From SIG710 sp045651985 (GTDB lineage: Bacteria; Bacillota; Clostridia; Oscillospirales; CAG-272), in assembly GCA_045651985.1 (NCBI GenBank), contig JAZRTK010000026.1, forward strand, positions 124,001 to 188,000: DNA of 64,000 nucleotides, read 5' to 3'. Made by a program: the position numbers and the translations under genes. Below are positions 49,701 to 56,961 of the stretch, in pieces (within the stretch, counting starts at the first letter, position 1; the number at the start of each line of letters is the position of its first letter). The notes beneath the pieces are model-generated. The model ran no database searches, was not told the DNA's origin, and saw nothing but the letters and a program-made list of their open reading frames with translations.

Positions 49701-50321
49701 GCATACGATATCGGTTTCGGCGGTCTTGACCACGTTCTGGCAACAGGCGAGGACGTAAACATCATGGTATTCGATACCGAGGTTTACTCCAACACGGGCG
49801 GACAGGCTTCCAAGGCTTCCAACATCGGTCAGGTTGCGCAGTTCGCGGCAGCAGGTAAGGCGATCGGCAAGAAGAACCTTGCAGAGATCGCTATGTCCTA
49901 CGGCTACGTTTACGTTGCACAGGTTGCAATGGGCGCTGATATGAACCAGCTCCTCAAGGCACTGACAGAGGCTGAGGCTTATAACGGTCCTTCCATCATT
50001 ATCGGTTACGCTCCTTGTGAGATGCACGGTATCAAGGGCACAATGGCTAACTGCCAGCTCGAGATGAAGAGAGCCGTTGAGGCAGGTTACTGGCAGACGT
50101 TCAGATACAACCCCACACTCAAGGCAGAGGGCAAGAATCCTCTTACCATTGATTGCAAGCCCGCAACAGCTGACTATAAGGAATTCATCACCAGCGAGAC
50201 ACGTTACAGCCGTCTTGCACAGCAGTTCCCCGAAAGAGCGGCAGAGCTCTTCGATAAGGCTGAAAAGGCTGCAAAGGCTAAGTACGAGCGTCTGGAAAAG
50301 ATGGGCAAGCTTTACGAATAA
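46740..50321 (+). CDS. nifJ: Pyruvate:ferredoxin (flavodoxin) oxidoreductase
   Basis: 1193-residue single-chain enzyme oxidising pyruvate and CoA to acetyl-CoA and CO2 with ferredoxin reduction, the key anaerobic step after glycolysis. Domains in order: N-terminal gamma-like domain (YAFTEVAAIYPITPSSVMAE), the CoA/beta region with GRYGLGSKDTPPSSIFAVYD, two 4Fe-4S motifs CIQCNNCAFVCPHAAI and CMGCTLCVKACP near 690-760, a CAGC with SYARLITQLFGERMY, and the TPP site GDGWAYDIGFGGLDH followed by NTGGQASKAS. AGGAGGAAAAGTTTC precedes the ATG. Codon use is strongly biased to a few codons, indicating very high expression. A single-gene unit with a terminator hairpin after it. Confidence 0.97.
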   Translation: MAKLIRKKQSMDGNTAAATVSYAFTEVAAIYPITPSSVMAELTDSWSATGLKNIMGEEVKVMEMQSEAGAAGTVHGSLAAGALTTTYTASQGLLLMIPNMYKIAGELLPNVIHVSARCVASHALNIFGDHSDVYACRQTGYAMLAESNPQEVMDLGAVAHLATIKGRVPFLNFFDGFRTSHEIQKIEVWDYDTLAEMVDKDAIAEFRARSLNPEHPVLRGSAENGDIFFQHREACNEYYNKLPAIVEEYMKKVNKKIGTNYQLFNYYGHPEAENVIIAMGSVCDVAEEVVDYLMAKGKKVGLVKVRLYRPFCADKLAKALPKTVKNIAVLDRTKEPGSLGEPLYLDVVTALAEEGVKANVVGGRYGLGSKDTPPSSIFAVYDNLAKKCPKNHFTIGIVDDVTGTSLKEKAVPDTSAKGTISCKFWGLGGDGTVGANKNSIKIIGDHTDKFIQAYFQYDSKKTSGITISHLRFGDNPIKSPYYINKADFVACHNSSYLKKYDMVSDIKPGGTFLLDCAWSEKELDKNLPGKVKSYIANNNIKFIIIDATTIATKQIGNAKVKNTVLQSAFFSLANILPKDEAIEYMKKAAYKSYIKKGQAIVDLNYAAIDAGADAYVEVKVPAAWKNCAEDAPKAAFTSKREDLTRFVNNVVNPVNAMAGDTLPVSAFTEYVDGTFPQGSTISEKRGVAVSVPTWIPENCIQCNNCAFVCPHAAIRPFAMTEAEAKKAPKATKFTEKPVLKTDYKFTMAISPADCMGCTLCVKACPVTAKAIKDGTDKKAIEMVPAATQADQQAPWDYAVANVSEKKELINTTVKGSQFKQPLLEFSGSCAGCAETSYARLITQLFGERMYISNATGCSSIWGGSAPATPYTVNKESGRGPAWANSLFEDNAEHGLGIALGQKTIREKLIGKVREMAESEKATDSFKAAAKAYLDTVNDGKANGDAADALIAELEKAAKKGCPTAPAILAEKDYLAKKSVWIFGGDGWAYDIGFGGLDHVLATGEDVNIMVFDTEVYSNTGGQASKASNIGQVAQFAAAGKAIGKKNLAEIAMSYGYVYVAQVAMGADMNQLLKALTEAEAYNGPSIIIGYAPCEMHGIKGTMANCQLEMKRAVEAGYWQTFRYNPTLKAEGKNPLTIDCKPATADYKEFITSETRYSRLAQQFPERAAELFDKAEKAAKAKYERLEKMGKLYE

Positions 50322-50340
50322 TCTCATCGCAAATAAATTA

Positions 50341-50364
50341 CGGGGGACCCGAAAGGGTCCCCCG
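50341..50364 (+). terminator. Hairpin behind the pyruvate oxidoreductase gene
   Basis: CGGGGGACCC / GGGTCCCCCG with loop GAAA, a 10-bp GC stem 19 bases after the stop. The following T run is short (CCTTTT), so it may act partly as a 3' stabiliser. Confidence 0.75.
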
Positions 50365-50425
50365 AACCTTTTAAAATGAATGGACACACAAGACTCAAAA
50401 AGGTCTGAAGAATAATAAAACTCGG

Positions 50426-50454
50426 TTGACATATCTTTCAAAATGTGCTAAACT
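50426..50454 (+). promoter_or_regulatory. Promoter of the YitT-GDPD-GNAT operon
   Basis: TTGACA at 50426-50431, 17-base spacer, TAAACT at 50449-50454. It leaves a leader of about 135 bases before the YitT start. Confidence 0.72.
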
Positions 50455-50523
50455 AACTTGGGGCGATGGAGCTTTCTTGCCGCGCTCTGAAAAGGGTATA
50501 ACCGCGTCCGAAAAGGAGAAAAT

Positions 50524-50577
50524 ATGAAAGAGATATACTCTCATACTGCCGAAAAGACTATAAAGGACGCGAGATAA
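50524..50577 (+). CDS. Possible 17-residue leader peptide upstream of YitT
   Basis: A short ORF, MKEIYSHTAEKTIKDAR, with AAAAGGAGAAAAT as a strong ribosome binding site, ending 20 bases before the YitT ATG. GCGTCC at about 50504-50509 and GGACGC at 50565-50570 form an inverted repeat that encloses most of it, so translation of the ORF could change folding of the leader. There is no run of one amino acid as in classical attenuators. Expression not shown. Confidence 0.4.
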   Translation: MKEIYSHTAEKTIKDAR

Positions 50578-50597
50578 ACGCTTAAAACGGAGGAAAA

Positions 50598-51449
50598 ATG
50601 AAGAAAGATATTAAGGATTACGCATGGATGACCATAGGAGCTTTGCTGATGGGTCTTGGCGTCTACTTTTTCGAGTTCCCAAACCACTTTTCAACGGGAG
50701 GAGTGACGGGAATCGCGATTCTTTTGGCGGAGGTGTTCCCCGTTGTCAGCCCCGGACTTTTCATGCTTGTAATAAACGTTTTTCTGCTCATAATAGGGTT
50801 TATTATAATCGGTCGGGATTTCGGCTTCAAGACCGTTTATTGCAGCCTGCTCATCTCGGGTGTGACCTACGTTCTTGAATTTATCTATCCCTTGTCGGCG
50901 CCGCTTACAAACGACACTCTGCTGGAGCTTGTTTTTGCGGTTTTTCTGCCCGGAGTTGGCGCGGCTATCATGTTCAACGTCAGCGCAAGCTCGGGCGGTA
51001 CCGATATAGTTGCCATGATAATCAAGAAGTACGCAAGGATAAACATTTCAAAAGCACTTTTCATGGCGGACATTGTGGTTGTCTGTCTGTCGGCGTTCGT
51101 GTTTAACATTCAGGTCTGGTTCTACTGTCTGGTGGGATTTTTGTGCCGAGTGCTTGTGGTGGACAATGTCATCGAGAGCATGAACACCTCAAAATATTTC
51201 ACCATAATCACCACCAAAGGCAAGGAAATAGCCGATTATATAACTATTGATCTGGATCAGGGCGCCACCATGTCAAACGCCTACACGGGCGTGTATACGG
51301 GTGAGCAGAAGACGGTCATTTTGACCGTTGTGCGCCGCCGAAACGCCGTGGCGCTTCGGCATCATATAAAGGAGATCGACCCCGACGCGTTCGTTATCAT
51401 AAACAACAGCATGGATATTATCGGAAACGGTTTTCGAGAGGTCGTATAG
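50598..51449 (+). CDS. YitT family membrane protein (DUF161/DUF2179)
   Basis: 283 residues: five or six membrane helices with internal repeats (LMGLGVYFFEFPNHFSTGGV, GIAILLAEVFPVVSPGLFML, FLPGVGAAIMFNVSASSGGT) and a C-terminal cytosolic DUF2179 domain (YFTIITTKGKEIADYITIDL, GATMSNAYTGVYTGEQKTVI, VVRRRNAVALRHHIKEIDPD). The YitT family is widespread in Firmicutes; a transport role is assumed but substrates are unknown. ACGGAGGAAAA precedes the ATG. GDPD follows after 9 bases. Confidence 0.93.
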   Translation: MKKDIKDYAWMTIGALLMGLGVYFFEFPNHFSTGGVTGIAILLAEVFPVVSPGLFMLVINVFLLIIGFIIIGRDFGFKTVYCSLLISGVTYVLEFIYPLSAPLTNDTLLELVFAVFLPGVGAAIMFNVSASSGGTDIVAMIIKKYARINISKALFMADIVVVCLSAFVFNIQVWFYCLVGFLCRVLVVDNVIESMNTSKYFTIITTKGKEIADYITIDLDQGATMSNAYTGVYTGEQKTVILTVVRRRNAVALRHHIKEIDPDAFVIINNSMDIIGNGFREVV

Positions 51450-51458
51450 GAGGGAGAT

Positions 51459-52193
51459 ATGAATACAGTTCAGATCGCAAGAAAAAATGTAAAAATGATC
51501 GCGCATAGAGGACTGAGCGGAATTGAGACTGAGAACTCAAACGCCGCATTCGTGGCGGCTGGCAACCGTTCGTACTTTGGCATTGAGACAGACGTTCACG
51601 TAACCCGAGACGGCAGGTTTATCATTCACCACGATGACAACATCAAGCGCATGACGGGTGTTGACGTGGTTATCGAGGAGACCGACGCGGTGGAGCTTTC
51701 TCTTATCCGTCTCTACGACCGCAACTGCGAAAACCGCGAGAGCGAGGAACGCCGCTCCGACCTGTCCCTGCCAACCCTTGAGGAATACATCAGGATTTGC
51801 AAGAAGTACGGCAAAGCAGCGGTGCTTGAATTGAAGCGCAAAATGGCAACCGAGAGCATTGAGGGCATCGTTGAGGAGATCCGCCGTATTGATTACCTTG
51901 ACAACACGATCTTCATTTCATTCAGTCTTTTCAATATGCAGCAGATCCGCCGTATGCTGCCTTTACAGAAAGCGCAGTATCTTGTGAGCGCGTGGGATAA
52001 TGACCTGCTTCAAGTTCTCAAAAACCACAGGCTCGATCTTGACATCGCAGGAAGCGCGGTGACCCCCGAGCTTGTAAAGCTTCTTCATGAAAACGGTATT
52101 GAGATCAACTGCTGGACAATAGACAGCGCCGACACAGCGGCAAGGCTGGTTGAAATGGGCGTGGACTACATTACGAGCAATATTTTGGAATGA
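51459..52193 (+). CDS. Glycerophosphodiester phosphodiesterase
   Basis: 244 residues, a cytosolic GDPD without signal peptide. The catalytic motifs are MIAHRGLSG, GIETDVHVTRDG (metal-binding Glu and Asp) and FIIHHDDNIKRMTG (catalytic His); later parts are AVLELK and INCWTIDSADTAARLVEMGV with DYITSNILE, the usual end. It hydrolyses deacylated phospholipid diesters to glycerol 3-phosphate and an alcohol. GGAGGGAGAT supplies the ribosome binding site. Its stop overlaps the start of the acetyltransferase gene by 4 bases. Confidence 0.95.
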   Translation: MNTVQIARKNVKMIAHRGLSGIETENSNAAFVAAGNRSYFGIETDVHVTRDGRFIIHHDDNIKRMTGVDVVIEETDAVELSLIRLYDRNCENRESEERRSDLSLPTLEEYIRICKKYGKAAVLELKRKMATESIEGIVEEIRRIDYLDNTIFISFSLFNMQQIRRMLPLQKAQYLVSAWDNDLLQVLKNHRLDLDIAGSAVTPELVKLLHENGIEINCWTIDSADTAARLVEMGVDYITSNILE

Positions 52194-52690
52194 GCAAGAT
52201 AAGAATAAGAGCCGCCGCGGCGGGAGAAGAAAAAAGAATAGGTGAGATCTACGAGGACGCGAAAAAATTTCAGCGTCGGACGGGAAACATGCACCAGTGG
52301 ACGGGCGCGTATCCGGGAGAGGAAAGTGCCCGCGAGGATATTGATAACGGCAAGCTATACGTTATTGAACAGGACGGTGAGATACACGGAGTGTTCTTCT
52401 TTGACTGCGGAATCGAACCGACCTATCTGAAAATATACGACGGCGCGTGGCCGTCCGATGAGCCATACGGCTTTATTCACCGCATCGCGGGGGACGGAGC
52501 TGTTCGCGGCGTCGTCCGTCTTGCCACCGAATGGGCATTGACTCGGTGCAGCCGCGTTCGCATCGACACTCACCGCGACAATGTAGTGATGCAGAGAGCC
52601 TTGGCTTCTGCGGGTTACCAATACTGCGGGATAATTTACTTACAATCGGGGGACGAGCGTCTGGCGTTTCAAAAAACAGGTCCCCTTTAA
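52190..52690 (+). CDS. GNAT-family N-acetyltransferase
   Basis: 166 residues. Shape typical of GNAT: IRAAAAGEEKRIGEIYEDAK (strand-helix start), GKLYVIEQDGEIHGVFFFDC (central strands), FIHRIAGDGAVRGVVRLATEW (the CoA pyrophosphate region), RIDTHRDNVVMQRALASAGY and CGIIYLQSGDERLAF. The CoA loop R/Q-x-x-G-x-G/A is degenerate (IAGDGAVRG). Substrate unknown. The start overlaps the GDPD gene (ATGA). The last few codons and the stop run into repeat copy G, so the element may have replaced the original C-terminus. Confidence 0.88.
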   Translation: MSKIRIRAAAAGEEKRIGEIYEDAKKFQRRTGNMHQWTGAYPGEESAREDIDNGKLYVIEQDGEIHGVFFFDCGIEPTYLKIYDGAWPSDEPYGFIHRIAGDGAVRGVVRLATEWALTRCSRVRIDTHRDNVVMQRALASAGYQYCGIIYLQSGDERLAFQKTGPL

Positions 52691-52760
52691 AGGTGGTAGG
52701 ACACCCCAAACCAAAAACGAAAAACGACGGCTGAACACCGTCGTTTTTTGTTGTTTGGCA
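52680..52760 (+). repeat. Dispersed terminator-bearing repeat, copy G (forward, half-length)
   Basis: Blocks: GTCCCCTTTAAAGGTGG, TAGGACACCCCAAACCAAAA, hairpin AAAACGACGG...CCGTCGTTTT, and TTGTTGTTTGGC. It overlaps the last codons of the GNAT gene and reaches to 5 bases before the stop codon of the converging small membrane peptide gene. Confidence 0.72.
52720..52748. terminator. Bidirectional terminator between GNAT and OadB operons
   Basis: Stem AAAAACGACGG / CCGTCGTTTTT, loop CTGAACA; core of repeat copy G. Confidence 0.85.
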
Positions 52761-52764
52761 ACTA

Positions 52765-52887
52765 TTATTTCTTAAATACTTTGTTGAGAAGTGCGGTCAC
52801 AGCCATGATAACGCCGATAACCACGAAAATTGCCAGCATACCCTTGCCCATGTAGGGGAGGTTTGCCACGAAGTTCTGTGCGTTCAT
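52765..52887 (-). CDS. 40-residue single-span membrane peptide next to OadB
   Basis: MNAQNFVANLPYMGKGMLAI followed by FVVIGVIMAVTALLNKVFKK. There is one membrane helix (about 17-36) and a basic C-terminus. GGGAGGGATAAT precedes the ATG at 52887, a strong ribosome binding site, and the gene lies 12 bases after the OadB stop, so it is clearly translated with it. Small single-span subunits (gamma/epsilon) accompany sodium-pump decarboxylases and stabilise the complex, which is the likely role here. It lacks the zinc-binding C-terminal tail of classical OadG. Confidence 0.78.
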   Translation of the reverse strand: MNAQNFVANLPYMGKGMLAIFVVIGVIMAVTALLNKVFKK

Positions 52888-52899
52888 ATTATCCCTCCC

Positions 52900-54015
52900 T
52901 TATTTTGCGCCAAAGAATGCGAGGATAAGACCGCCCGCGATAACAGACGCGATCTGACCCGATACGTTTACGCCGATAGAATGCATGAGCAGGAAGTTCT
53001 GGGGATCCTCGTCCTGACCCATCTTGTGAACGATACGGCCCGACATGGGGAATGCGGAGATACCTGCCGCGCCGATCATGGGGTTGATCTTTTCCTTTAA
53101 GAACAGGTTGAGGAACTTTGCAAAGAACACGCCGCCTGCCGTGTCGAAAATAAATGCGAAGAGACCGAGACCCAGGATCATTAAAGTGTTAAGAGACAGG
53201 AACTTGTCCGCCTGCATCTGAGTCGCGACGGTGATTCCGAGGAAGATGGTAACCAGGTTTGCAAGGACCTTCTGTGCTGTCTCGGAAAGAGAATCAAGCA
53301 CGCCGCACTCGCGTATCAGGTTGCCGAACATAAGGAATCCCACAAGGGAAACCGATGCGGGAGCGATAAGACCTGCAACGATAGTGATAACGATGGGGAA
53401 CAGAATTCTGGTGGTCTTTGAAACCGACTTCTGGGTGTAGGGCATGCGGATCATACGCTCTTTCTTTGTGGTGCAGAGCTTGATGATCGGAGGCTGGATA
53501 ACGGGAACCAGAGCCATGTAAGAGTATGCCGCCACCATGATAGCGCCCAGGTACTTGGAGCCCAGCTGCTGTGCTACGACGATAGCCGTAGGACCGTCAG
53601 CCGCGCCGATGATGGCGATAGACGCCGCATCGTTGGGGTCAAAGAACATAGAAGCCGCGCAGAGGGTAAAAAATATACCGAACTGTGCCGCTGCGCCAAA
53701 CAGCATCAGCTTGGGATTTGAGAGCACGGGACCGAAGTCGATCATAGCACCGATACCGATAAAGAGTATCAGGGGGAAGAGCTCGTTTGCTATACCCGCC
53801 TCATAGAGCGTGGTAAGCGCGCCTTCTTCGCCGATAGCGCCCGACATAGGGATATTTACAACAAGCGCGCCAAAGCCCATGGGAAGCAGGAGAGTGGGCT
53901 CCATTTTCTTGGCAATGGCAAGGTAGATAAGTACTCCGCCTATCAGCCACATGACGATCATTTTCCAGTTGTCGCCGCTGAAAAGCAGTAGCAGGTTTTC
54001 GTAAAGAATTTCCAT
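52900..54015 (-). CDS. Sodium ion-translocating decarboxylase beta subunit (OadB/GcdB/MmdB-like)
   Basis: 371 residues with about ten membrane helices. Family motifs: GIGAMIDFGPVLSNPK, SIAIIGAADGPTAI (the Asp needed for Na+ translocation), VIQPPIIKLCTTKKERMIRM, a second-half AGLIAPASVSLVGFLMFGN, MFGNLIRECG, and GAAGISAFPMSGRIVHKMG. It couples decarboxylation of a biotin-bound carboxyl group to Na+ export. The carboxyltransferase alpha subunit and biotin carrier are not adjacent, so the substrate (oxaloacetate, methylmalonyl-CoA or glutaconyl-CoA) cannot be told. ATG 54015 follows AAAAGGAGTCTAAA. Confidence 0.93.
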   Translation of the reverse strand: MEILYENLLLLFSGDNWKMIVMWLIGGVLIYLAIAKKMEPTLLLPMGFGALVVNIPMSGAIGEEGALTTLYEAGIANELFPLILFIGIGAMIDFGPVLSNPKLMLFGAAAQFGIFFTLCAASMFFDPNDAASIAIIGAADGPTAIVVAQQLGSKYLGAIMVAAYSYMALVPVIQPPIIKLCTTKKERMIRMPYTQKSVSKTTRILFPIVITIVAGLIAPASVSLVGFLMFGNLIRECGVLDSLSETAQKVLANLVTIFLGITVATQMQADKFLSLNTLMILGLGLFAFIFDTAGGVFFAKFLNLFLKEKINPMIGAAGISAFPMSGRIVHKMGQDEDPQNFLLMHSIGVNVSGQIASVIAGGLILAFFGAK

Positions 54016-54044
54016 TTTAGACTCCTTTTTTAAACTTCACAATT

Positions 54045-54073
54045 ATTTTAACACAAAATAATTGTTTTTTCAA
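54045..54073 (-). promoter_or_regulatory. Promoter of the oadB-like operon
   Basis: Minus strand TTGAAA (54068-54073), 17-base spacer, TAAAAT (54045-54050). Confidence 0.78.
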
Positions 54074-54091
54074 CATCTTTTTCAAATAAAA

Positions 54092-54131
54092 AAGACTTTT
54101 GGGAGAGCATTTGTGCTTTCCCAAAAGTCTT
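54092..54131 (-). terminator. Terminator of the pyruvate kinase gene
   Basis: 12-bp stem AAGACTTTTGGG / CCCAAAAGTCTT with a 16-base loop, followed on the minus strand by a T run. It lies about 100 bases after the pyk stop and just before the oadB promoter. Nothing else was recognised between 54132 and 54231. Confidence 0.82.
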
Positions 54132-54231
54132 GCATTTTAATTTCCCGCCGAGAGACGGTGACCGCCTCTGTGATGACGCCGAGAACACGGACGCGTAAGG
54201 ATCCGTTTGCTACTCCCTTTTGGAGGGTATT

Positions 54232-55644
54232 TTAAACAGTTTCGACCTTTATCAGGTTTGTGTTGCCCGAGGCGCCGTTGATGTCGCCCGCGGTCATGAC
54301 CACGCTGTCGCCTTCTTTTAAGTGCAGCGCTTCCTTTGCCGCCTTTAATGCGTGGTAGAAAAGGACGTCGGTGGAGTTGAAATGCTCGGTTAGCACGGGA
54401 AGCACGCCCCAGGAAAGGGCAAGCTTATACCACACCTTCTTGTTTACCGCCATGCCCACGATGTCGGTAGGCGAGCGGAAGCGGGAGACCATTCGAACGG
54501 TCATTCCCGACATGGAGGTGACGACGATGGCCTTGGCTCCAATGTCGATCGCCATTCCGCAGGTGGCGTGGGAAATGGCATCGGCGCGGTTCTTTATCTT
54601 GAACTCGTTGTTCTTGAAGCGCGTTGCGTAGTGAATGTGCTTTTCGGTCTCCTCCACGATCTCAGCCATAGTCTTTACGGTCTGAACGGGGTATTTGCCC
54701 GCCGCGGACTCACCCGAGAGCATAACGGCGCTTGTGCCGTCGTAAACGGCGTTGGCAACGTCCGAAATCTCGGCTCTTGTGGGACGGGGATTCTGTATCA
54801 TGGATTCAAGCATTTCGGTTGCGGTAATGACTCTCTTGCCAAGCAGTCGGCACTTTGTAATAAGATATTTCTGCAAAGCAGGAAGCTCGGTAAAGGGGAC
54901 TTCAACGCCAAGGTCGCCTCGACCTATCATGATGCCTGAGCATTCTTCGCATATCTGTTCGATATTGTCAATACCCGACCGGTTTTCTATTTTTGCGATA
55001 ATGTCGATGCTGTCGCCGCCGTGCTCGTGCAAAAACGCTTTGAGGTCAAGCAGGTCCTCGCGGCGGGAAACGAATGACGCGGCAATAAAATCCACCTCGT
55101 TTTCGATTCCGAAAAGGAGGTCGGCTTTGTCCTGCTCGCTCAGATAGGTCTGTTTTAAGACCTTTCCGGGAAAGCTCATGCTCTTTCTGTCAGACAGCTC
55201 ACCGCCGACCACAACTCGGCATATGACATCGGTGTGGGTGATCTCCTTTACCTCAAAGATGACCAGACCGTTGTTCACTAAAATTCTGTCGCCTATGGAA
55301 AGGTCGTTTACAAGTCCCCCGTAGTTGACCGAAACGCGGGTGCTGTCGCCCTCAACGTCGGAGACGGTAAAGGTAAACTCGTCGCCGTCGCAAAGGGTTA
55401 TCTTGTGATCGCGGAAGGTCTTTATACGGTATTCGGGGCCCTTGGTGTCAAGCATAATGGCGATGGGAAGATTCAGCTCTTCCCTCACCTTTTTTATCAT
55501 TTCGATGTTTTCCTTGTGCTGTTCGTGTGAGCCGTGGGAGAAGTTGAGACGCGCCACGTTAAGACCCGCTCGGCACATAGAGGTGAACACCTTTTCGTCC
55601 CTGCTGGCAGGGCCTATGGTGCAAATAATCTTTGTCTTTCTCAT
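54232..55644 (-). CDS. pyk: Pyruvate kinase
   Basis: 470 residues, phosphoenolpyruvate plus ADP to pyruvate plus ATP. Motifs: TKIICTIGPASRDEKVF, NVARLNFSHGSHEQHKENI, IMLDTKGPEYRI, LLFGIENEVDFIAASFVSRR, AKIENRSGIDNIEQI, IMIGRGDLGVEVPF, TEMLESMIQNPRPTRAE (catalytic signature) and DGTSAVMLSGESAAGKYPV. The C-terminal domain ends at VTAGDINGASGNTNLIKVETV, without the extra PEP-utiliser domain found in Bacillus. GAGGCTATAAA precedes the ATG. Single-gene unit with its own promoter and terminator. Confidence 0.97.
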   Translation of the reverse strand: MRKTKIICTIGPASRDEKVFTSMCRAGLNVARLNFSHGSHEQHKENIEMIKKVREELNLPIAIMLDTKGPEYRIKTFRDHKITLCDGDEFTFTVSDVEGDSTRVSVNYGGLVNDLSIGDRILVNNGLVIFEVKEITHTDVICRVVVGGELSDRKSMSFPGKVLKQTYLSEQDKADLLFGIENEVDFIAASFVSRREDLLDLKAFLHEHGGDSIDIIAKIENRSGIDNIEQICEECSGIMIGRGDLGVEVPFTELPALQKYLITKCRLLGKRVITATEMLESMIQNPRPTRAEISDVANAVYDGTSAVMLSGESAAGKYPVQTVKTMAEIVEETEKHIHYATRFKNNEFKIKNRADAISHATCGMAIDIGAKAIVVTSMSGMTVRMVSRFRSPTDIVGMAVNKKVWYKLALSWGVLPVLTEHFNSTDVLFYHALKAAKEALHLKEGDSVVMTAGDINGASGNTNLIKVETV

Positions 55645-55675
55645 TTTATAGCCTCAATTTTTTAAAATCCAAGGT

Positions 55676-55704
55676 ATTATACCTTATAATCCAAGTTTTT
55701 TCAA
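55676..55704 (-). promoter_or_regulatory. Promoter of pyk
   Basis: Minus strand TTGAAA (55699-55704), 17-base spacer, TATAAT (55676-55681). Confidence 0.83.
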
Positions 55705-55740
55705 GGGGTTTTAAGAATTTTTGCGCCACTTAAACACAGT

Positions 55741-56313
55741 TTAGCGCAACAAGCCCCAAAATGCAATAATTATAAGGACAATACCGCCTGCAAGCTCGGC
55801 TTTTGACTTGTGCTTCGAACCAAAAACATTGCCCAGACCCACCCCCGCAAAGCTTGCGATAAACGTCACCAGACAAATGATAGCGCAGGCGCAAAGGATG
55901 TTTAGGAGAGGGGTCATGTGTGAGTTGAGAATAATAGGCTCCATGGCGAATGCTACGCCCACGGCAAAAGCATCGATGCTGGTCGCCACGGACATGGCGA
56001 GCATGGTGCCCGCGTCTAAGCGCGGGTCGGCTTTTTCTCCGAAAACAAAGGATTCGCGTATCATTTTTGCGCCGATAAAGGTCAGAATGACAAAAGCTAT
56101 GAATGGCGCGGCGACTCGAACGTATTTTTCAAAGAACGCCCCGAGCAAATAGCCCAGAAAGGGCATCAGCCCCTGAAATCCGCCGAACCAAGCACCGCAC
56201 AAAAGCGCACTTGACGTATCTACACGCCGCATGGAGAGTCCCTTGCAGACCGAGACCGCAAAGGCGTCGGCAGATAGGGCGACAGCTTCTATCAAAACAA
56301 GCAAAAGTCCCAT
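55741..56313 (-). CDS. mntP: MntP-type manganese efflux pump
   Basis: 190 residues with six membrane helices and two internal repeats, each with a conserved Asp: EAVALSADAFAVSVCKGLSM in the first half and SVATSIDAFAVGVAFAMEPI in the second. GAWFGGFQGLMPFLGYLLGA and IGAKMIRESF also match MntP/YebN. It exports Mn(II). The leader is far too short for a yybP-ykoY riboswitch; an inverted repeat at 56358-56391 overlaps the weak promoter and may be an operator. GGAGGACAA precedes the ATG. Confidence 0.93.
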   Translation of the reverse strand: MGLLLVLIEAVALSADAFAVSVCKGLSMRRVDTSSALLCGAWFGGFQGLMPFLGYLLGAFFEKYVRVAAPFIAFVILTFIGAKMIRESFVFGEKADPRLDAGTMLAMSVATSIDAFAVGVAFAMEPIILNSHMTPLLNILCACAIICLVTFIASFAGVGLGNVFGSKHKSKAELAGGIVLIIIAFWGLLR

Positions 56314-56357
56314 TTGTCCTCCAGATTTTCAACTTTTTGTTTTCATTTTACCACTTG

Positions 56358-56391
56358 CTTGGTGCGAAGTTGGCATAATTTTGTCACCAAG
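56358..56391. promoter_or_regulatory. Inverted repeat in the mntP/amidase divergent region
   Basis: CTTGGTG (56358-56364) and CACCAAG (56385-56391), perfect arms 20 bases apart. It covers the spacer and -35 area of a possible minus-strand promoter (TAAAAT at 56345-56350). The regulator is unknown. Confidence 0.35.
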
Positions 56392-56423
56392 TCAGTAAAA
56401 TTTTAAAAAGGAGGATTTTTGCC

Positions 56424-56957
56424 ATGTTTTTAGTAAAGCCTTACAACAGAGAACGGGCGGTAGAGTATGCCCGACGCTGGGCGCTGTCGAGAAACCCGCT
56501 TTTTGAGAATTTTTCGGGAATTGGCGGCGACTGCACCAATTTTGCTTCCCAATGCGTGCTGGCGGGATGCTGTCAGATGAATTACACTCCGACTTTTGGG
56601 TGGTATTACGTGTCGTCCTCTGACCGCACGCCCTCCTGGACGGGCGTGGAATTTTTCTACGACTTTATGACGACAAATGAGGCAGAGGGTCCCTTTGCCA
56701 CCGAGGTGCGCCGCCGTCAGATACGTCCGGGCGACCTTATTCAGCTGGCTGACTCATCGGGGGATTTTTACCATACGCTGGTGGTCAGTGAGATAACGGG
56801 TATGCAGATCCTCGTCTGCGCCCACTCCCAGGACTCCCTTGACCGTCCGCTTTCTACATACGATTACGCCACCGCTCGATTCTTGCATATTGAGGGTGCG
56901 CGGGTAGAAGTCGAGGACGAGTGCTTTGAGGGGCTCATTGAGGGGACGTCATTATAA
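56424..56957 (+). CDS. Amidase-domain protein (Amidase_6, NlpC/P60-like cysteine hydrolase)
   Basis: 177 residues consisting of the Amidase_6 domain alone: YNRERAVEYARRWALSRNP, GGDCTNFASQCVLAGC with the probable catalytic Cys, TPTFGWYYVSS, RPGDLIQLADSSGDFYHTLV with the catalytic His, and ILVCAHSQDSLDRPLSTYDY. Related domains cut amide bonds in cell-wall peptides. There is no signal peptide or membrane anchor, so secretion is not indicated and the target may be cytosolic or released by lysis. AAAAGGAGGATTTTTGCC precedes the ATG. Convergent with the DUF1846 gene. Confidence 0.87.
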   Translation: MFLVKPYNRERAVEYARRWALSRNPLFENFSGIGGDCTNFASQCVLAGCCQMNYTPTFGWYYVSSSDRTPSWTGVEFFYDFMTTNEAEGPFATEVRRRQIRPGDLIQLADSSGDFYHTLVVSEITGMQILVCAHSQDSLDRPLSTYDYATARFLHIEGARVEVEDECFEGLIEGTSL

Positions 56958-56961
56958 CAAA

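Noticed and set aside
46674..50441. Very long open frame (1255 codons) on the minus strand opposite pyruvate oxidoreductase
   Set aside because: It is a by-product of the extreme codon bias of the plus-strand gene, which avoids codons that would give reverse-strand stops. The translation is Cys/Ser/Leu-rich with no domain, has no ribosome binding site, and ends in the sense gene's promoter region.
56314..56423. Possible yybP-ykoY manganese riboswitch in front of mntP
   Set aside because: The leader available on the minus strand is only a few tens of bases and shows none of the conserved loops.
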